From assembly GCA_905236785.1 (NCBI GenBank), contig CAJOQC010000067.1, positions 1-5,724 on the forward strand: 5,724 nt of DNA, written 5' to 3'. The translations under genes were made by a program, and so were the position numbers. The notes below the pieces were generated by a model, which was not told where the DNA came from, searched no databases, and was given only the letters and a program-made list of their open reading frames with translations. Shown in pieces: positions 4,991 through 5,724 of this stretch; the stretch's first letter is position 1, and each line of letters starts with the position of its first letter. This DNA comes from an uncultured Selenomonadaceae bacterium (GTDB taxonomy: Bacteria; Bacillota; Negativicutes; Selenomonadales; Selenomonadaceae).

Positions 4991-5566
4991 TTACAAATGC
5001 CGCCTTATTTCTTCCATTCCGTAGTAAATGCCGAAGTTTTTAAGCTGTGACCATGTGATTTTTAAGTCCACCGTACCTGCCACCGTTCCTATGAACGTGT
5101 GGCCTTTGGCGATATAAAGATTTTTCCCTTCGTCCCGCACCTTTAGCGTTATGGGAATGGGCACGTTGTTCTCCGCTTCGGTTTGGTCGCAGTCAATATA
5201 AACGTATTTTTTGCCCACGTTTTTCACCGTGCCGACAATCTCATGGCCTTCTTTCATAAACATAGACCCGTTCACCAAAAAATCCTCCGTAAGGGTAAAG
5301 CGCACGGTGTCCCCTTGCTTTAACAGGCGCGGGTCGATGCCCTCGGCCGCCTGCACCACAAACTTAGCCCCCGCCGGGACAAAAGCATTGTCGCCCCCCA
5401 TAAGCGGAGTATTAAGTTTTTGCTTTAGAGGCCTTGCCACTCCCATATCCGCATTCTTTACAAAACTTGCCACATAACCGTCGTCACCGATAACAACCGA
5501 CGAGCCTTCCGCCACGCCGCCGAAAATCAACGCCCCCGCGCATAACAACATCGCTGTTTTTTTCAT
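4991..5566 (-). CDS. Exported protein of unknown function
   Basis: I do not recognise this 191-residue protein. Residues 1-21 look like a Sec signal peptide: MKKT, a hydrophobic stretch LLCAGALIFGG, and likely cleavage after A19 or G21. The only early cysteine (C9) lies inside the hydrophobic core, so it is not a lipoprotein. No other membrane segment is apparent, so it should be periplasmic or secreted. The mature part looks beta-rich and has two similar units, KEGHEIVGTV (105-114) and AKGHTFIGTV (153-162), each preceded by a strand-like segment. A related VPAGAKFVV lies at 63-71. AAAGGA stands 7-8 bases before the ATG at 5566. The stop (4991-4993) overlaps the region of the clpX-like ribosome-binding site, so the two genes probably form one operon. 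No convincing promoter is visible in 5567-5724; transcription may start outside the window. Confidence 0.85.
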   Translation of the reverse strand: MKKTAMLLCAGALIFGGVAEGSSVVIGDDGYVASFVKNADMGVARPLKQKLNTPLMGGDNAFVPAGAKFVVQAAEGIDPRLLKQGDTVRFTLTEDFLVNGSMFMKEGHEIVGTVKNVGKKYVYIDCDQTEAENNVPIPITLKVRDEGKNLYIAKGHTFIGTVAGTVDLKITWSQLKNFGIYYGMEEIRRHL

Positions 5567-5607
5567 TTTTGTTTCCTTTCCCTATTCGCAAATAAGACCA
5601 AAAATAA

Positions 5608-5724
5608 GGGTATATCTAAAAACTCGATTTTATACCGCCTCCCGTCGGCTTCGCCGACACCCTCCTCTAAGAGGAGGGCTTTTTTAAGCCTCCCTCTTGG
5701 AGGGAGGTGGCAGCCCGCAGGGCT
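5608..5724 (+). repeat. Dispersed hairpin repeat, copy 2 (cut by window end)
   Basis: This is the inverted counterpart of the repeat at 3526-3665. It begins GGGTATATCTAAAAACTC and then has four successive perfect hairpins: GTCGGC/GCCGAC (5644-5658), CCCTCCTC/GAGGAGGG (5660-5678), CCTCCCTC/GAGGGAGG (5689-5707) and AGCCC/GGGCT (5712-5724). The second hairpin is followed by T6 (5680-5685) and would be a good intrinsic terminator on the plus strand. By comparison with copy 1, its far end should lie roughly 20 bp beyond the window. Repeats of this hairpin-rich kind are scattered in many Firmicutes genomes. Confidence 0.75.

Noticed and set aside
5644..5724. CRISPR array or tRNA-like structure in the hairpin-rich end region
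   Set aside because: The hairpins differ from one another, there are no equal-length spacers, and no cloverleaf or CCA end can be drawn. The second copy at 3526-3665 shows that it is a dispersed repeat.

Overview
The window carries one of the most conserved gene clusters in bacteria, entirely on the minus strand: rpmG (L33), secE, nusG, rplK (L11), rplA (L1), rplJ (L10) and rplL (L7/L12), read from about 3415 down to 42. Upstream, also on the minus strand, is a two-gene unit: an exported protein of unknown function (4991-5566) followed 11 bp later by a divergent ClpX-type AAA+ unfoldase (3687-4979). The rplL-proximal end of the window is where rpoB would normally follow. Strong Shine-Dalgarno sequences, a zinc-type L33, a very short one-helix SecE, an L10 leader with an attenuator, and the L7/L12 sequence all suggest a Firmicutes lineage. 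The Negativicutes are my best guess, from general protein resemblance only; nothing here fixes the genus.

Layout, in the direction of transcription. (1) 5608-5724: a dispersed repeat built from consecutive perfect hairpins, cut by the window end. (2) 5566-3687: exported protein plus ClpX-like protein, apparently translationally coupled. (3) 3665-3526: a second, decayed copy of the same repeat in inverted orientation, with 12-bp terminal inverted repeats. (4) 3471-3420: a hairpin with T-tracts on both sides whose arm contains the -35 box of a near-consensus promoter (TTGACA, 17 bp, TAGATT). (5) 3414-2007: leader, rpmG, secE, nusG and rplK, tightly packed, with ribosome-binding sites overlapping preceding stop codons in two junctions. 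(6) A 111-bp rplK-rplA gap with a possible internal promoter and small hairpins. (7) rplA, then a 162-bp gap that holds an L10 leader and a terminator/antiterminator switch. (8) rplJ, which starts with TTG, then an 81-bp gap with a GC-rich hairpin, then rplL and a weak AU-rich hairpin at the end.

How it works together: the cluster supplies the L1, L11 and L10-L12 stalk components of the large ribosomal subunit, an essential subunit of the Sec translocon and the elongation factor NusG. The L10 leader can be folded so that the L10-binding structure, an antiterminator and a terminator are mutually exclusive, which would let free L10-L12 complex shut off rplJL. The main unfamiliar items are the exported protein/ClpX-like pair between inverted repeats, the altered pore-2 loop and enlarged zinc finger of the ClpX-like protein, and a NusG whose C-terminal domain lacks the usual FGRxTPVEL stretch.
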